Shown here in pieces: positions 20,133-22,164 of a stretch of 22,164 bases of DNA. A program made the translations under genes and the position numbers. Within the stretch, counting starts at the first letter, position 1; the number at the start of each line of letters is the position of its first letter. The notes beneath the pieces were generated by a model. That model worked only from the letters and a program-made list of their open reading frames with translations, was not told the origin of the DNA and searched no databases. Origin of the DNA: Oppiella nova (taxonomy: Eukaryota; Arthropoda; Arachnida; Sarcoptiformes; Oppiidae); contig CAJPVJ010000625.1 in the NCBI GenBank assembly GCA_905397405.1, positions 1 to 22,164 on the forward strand. Reading direction: 5' to 3'.

Positions 20133-21128
20133 ATGTTTGGACGGATAATATGTGCGATTGTATTGACCATAGCATTAGGCGTATGTCAAGAGCCTGTCAA
20201 ATGCCCGGATAATAAACTACTTGAGCCGTGCTATTGTGGGAATGAGTATAAAGGCAAACTGAGTCTGAAATGTGGGCCCAGCGCTATAACTGACCTTGCT
20301 CCCATATTTGCTAATATGAAAAATCTGCCACAAAATCAAAATTCATTTGAGAGGTTGTATGTGAGGGTCACTAATATCCCACGAATTAATGCCAACACTT
20401 TCGGAGACATTACTTTCGAATTTATTTCAATCTTTTCCGATTACTCATTGAAAGTGATCGATGGGAATGCCTTTCATGGTATGGCCAGTCAGTTGAGTTG
20501 GCTCAGCATTTCGGACACACCTAACCTGGATCATAATGCCACTGATATATTTGCCATAATTAGGCAATTATCAAACATAACTAAAGTATTTCTAAATGAC
20601 ACTAATTTAGCACAAATTCCGAGCAATGCTTTCAATGGATTAAATCATTTAAAAAATATCTTCATTTCGGACAGACATTTGACAAAAATTAGTGAAAAGG
20701 CTTTTTATGGATTAAATTCCGTAAAATATATTTCGATTTCTGGGACCAGTATTACAAGTATAAAGGAAAATGTGCTGACATTCAGTCCCACAACCGATAA
20801 ACTTATGATAGAATTTATATCCAATGTATATCTGAATAGTTCCTCATTTGATGGCCAATCACTCAGTCATTTGGGACGACCCGTCAGTTTGCATGCCGTG
20901 ACTGAAAGTGAGATCAAATTACCGAAAACGTGGACCTATTTGGATGAGAAGGCATTCAAAGGATTTTTCGCGTCTCATACCAACAATTCAGTGCATTTTT
21001 ATTACAATCATATCGATTGCGATGATAACCGTAACCAATGGTTTATAAATGACCCTGGAATAATGTGCAGAATATTTTTTCGTTCTCAAAAATTAATCAA
21101 TTGCCCAAAAAATAGCAAGCAGATTTAA
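20133..21128 (+). CDS. Secreted leucine-rich-repeat protein 2
   Basis: An intronless gene of 331 residues, paralogue of the gene 1.6 kb upstream. It has a signal peptide (MFGRIICAIVLTIALGVC), a shorter cysteine cap (CPDNKLLEPCYC...LKCG), the same LRR run and the C-terminal cap (HIDCDD...INCPK) with a small deletion near the end. Long parts are nearly identical to gene 1. The differences concentrate on the predicted beta-strands: LYMKGTNI versus LYVRVTNI, FKGISINSDHS versus FEFISIFSDYS, YHIYIRDKHL versus KNIFISDRHL, and LKMVFLENAYL versus LMIEFISNVYL. It is likely a secreted binding protein whose ligand differs from that of copy 1. Confidence 0.88.
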   Translation: MFGRIICAIVLTIALGVCQEPVKCPDNKLLEPCYCGNEYKGKLSLKCGPSAITDLAPIFANMKNLPQNQNSFERLYVRVTNIPRINANTFGDITFEFISIFSDYSLKVIDGNAFHGMASQLSWLSISDTPNLDHNATDIFAIIRQLSNITKVFLNDTNLAQIPSNAFNGLNHLKNIFISDRHLTKISEKAFYGLNSVKYISISGTSITSIKENVLTFSPTTDKLMIEFISNVYLNSSSFDGQSLSHLGRPVSLHAVTESEIKLPKTWTYLDEKAFKGFFASHTNNSVHFYYNHIDCDDNRNQWFINDPGIMCRIFFRSQKLINCPKNSKQI

Positions 21129-21493
21129 AACAACATTATCCAACTGTCATTATAACAACAGTCAATGTATATGAGGGCAATTTTTTTGAAAAATTGATAC
21201 TAGGTTACAAATAAATTTAAAAACAAAATTAATAAACTATATTATAATATTTTAAAAGATTTCTAAAAATTTGTTTTTTATATCTATTTATAAATTTTTA
21301 GAGTTTTATTGTAAGTAATAATTGTAGTTTAATTTTTTAAACCCATGAAGTATATATTTTTAGTTTACTAGCTATTTTTATACAGGGTAGTCATTTATTT
21401 TCAAAATTATCAATATCCATTTTGTGAAATGAGAGCCTGCTGCTAATTAACAGTGCAATTACTAAATACTGAAAGTGAACATATTTTGTATTG
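21129..21493. other. 3' flank of LRR gene 2
   Basis: AT-rich. The first ~130 bases are related to the 3' flank of LRR gene 1. Nothing else is recognised. Confidence 0.45.
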
Positions 21494-21773
21494 CAAACCT
21501 GATACAATTTACTTAATTAAAGGGTAAAGGTTTGTCATAATAATTAATTTGTTTAAACAGCAAATAGAAATTATCATTAATTTGTTGAAATAAAACTTAC
21601 TATGAAACTTACATGCTAATTAGTATTGATTGCAAAATAAAATACTTGATTTATGTATTCAGTATTGCTTTGAAATTATATAAAATGCAAATTAAAAGTA
21701 ATTTTTCTATTAATTTTCAATAATTGAAGAATTTTTTATTCAAAATGTTTTTAAGTATAATATGTGAGGATTT
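21494..21773 (+). pseudogene. Orphan LRR promoter/leader with start codon (cassette copy 3)
   Basis: It repeats the LRR gene 1 upstream region closely (GGTTTGTCATAATAATTAAT, GTTTAAACAGCAAATA, CTTGATTTATGTATTCAGTA, TATATAAAA at 21677-21685, ATG at 21745 again 60 bases on). The coding match continues about 20 bases (MFLSIIC) and then stops. Its ATG lies 1612 bp after that of LRR gene 2, close to the 1597-bp period of the array, so this is the head of a third unit whose body is gone. Confidence 0.7.
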
Positions 21774-22040
21774 TATTACAGACCTGATATAAATATACGA
21801 TTTACTTAATTAAAAGTTTGTCATACTAAATAATTTGTTTATAATTTGTTTAAACAGCAAATAAAATACGTCATTAATTTGTTGCATTTTTATTGTGAAA
21901 CTTACCTAAAATAAAATAAATTACTTATTTATTTATTCAGTATTATTTTGAAAATATATAAAATACAATTTAAAAGTGATTTTCATATTAATTTTCAATA
22001 TTTGAATTTTTAATTCAAAATGTTTTTAAGTATATTATAA
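21774..22040 (+). pseudogene. Orphan LRR promoter/leader with start codon (cassette copy 4)
   Basis: A second headless copy, 275 bp after copy 3: ACCTGATATAAATATA, GTTTAAACAGCAAATAAAAT, TATATAAAA at 21955-21963, then ATG at 22020 with MFLSIL and a stop. It retains the GTTGCATTTTTATTGTGAAA stretch of LRR gene 1, which copy 3 lost, so it was probably not copied from copy 3 alone. Confidence 0.7.
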
Positions 22041-22164
22041 GGTAGTACACGTGAAAATAAGTTTGGCAAAACTTTAATAACTTTTTTGTTAAAAGTCGTG
22101 TCCAAAATCGGTAAACAGTATTATATATATCTATTTAATGCAGATCTTATCCAATTAAAATAAA
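22041..22164. other. Right edge of the window, unassigned
   Basis: The similarity to the LRR leader stops near 22040. The remaining ~120 bases match nothing I recognise and may belong to an element cut by the window edge. Confidence 0.3.

Overview
The window looks like AT-rich nuclear DNA from an arthropod, most likely an acariform mite (inference). The grounds are short spliceosomal introns (59 to about 420 bp), local tandem expansion of DEG/ENaC channels and secreted LRR proteins, a 7TM gustatory-receptor-like relic, trypsin-fold proteases and non-autonomous DNA transposons. I see no bacterial operons, tRNA, rRNA, CRISPR array, retrovirus-like element or viral element.

Layout. 1-8652 (+) is a tandem array of two-exon DEG/ENaC-type channel genes: a 3' piece at the left edge, two near-identical full genes (2996-4399, 4831-6240), a diverged fourth gene (7189-8652) and two decayed 3'-exon scraps between them. 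The first intergenic stretch holds an 804-bp hAT-type MITE with a perfect 8-bp target duplication, and a second insertion of about 0.3 kb that the paralogous spacers lack. 8922-12048 is a head-to-head pair of secreted trypsin-fold protease genes (minus 10180-8922, plus 10588-12048), four exons each with conserved phases. Their activation sites follow Asn and Asp rather than Arg. 12227-12517 (-) is a small ORF that aligns with the histone H2B fold. 13078-15457 (-) is a complete three-exon ABCG (White-type) half-transporter. 16416-17135 (+) is a decayed C-terminal end of a gustatory-receptor-like gene with a 109-bp tandem duplication at its front. 17294-18015 is a second MITE. 18310-22040 (+) is an array of intronless secreted LRR genes: two complete copies followed by two orphan promoter/leader copies cut off just after the start codon.

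How they fit together. Nothing suggests one pathway. The common theme is recent tandem duplication of surface or secreted proteins (channels, proteases, LRR proteins) plus a chemoreceptor relic, around a single conserved and more GC-rich ABCG gene. The strongest leads are LRR paralogues whose amino-acid changes pile up on the predicted ligand-binding strands, the repeated LRR promoter cassette, protease zymogens with Asn/Asp activation sites, and the divergent H2B-like ORF. All splice sites were placed by eye, from GT/AG signals, reading phase and paralogue alignment.
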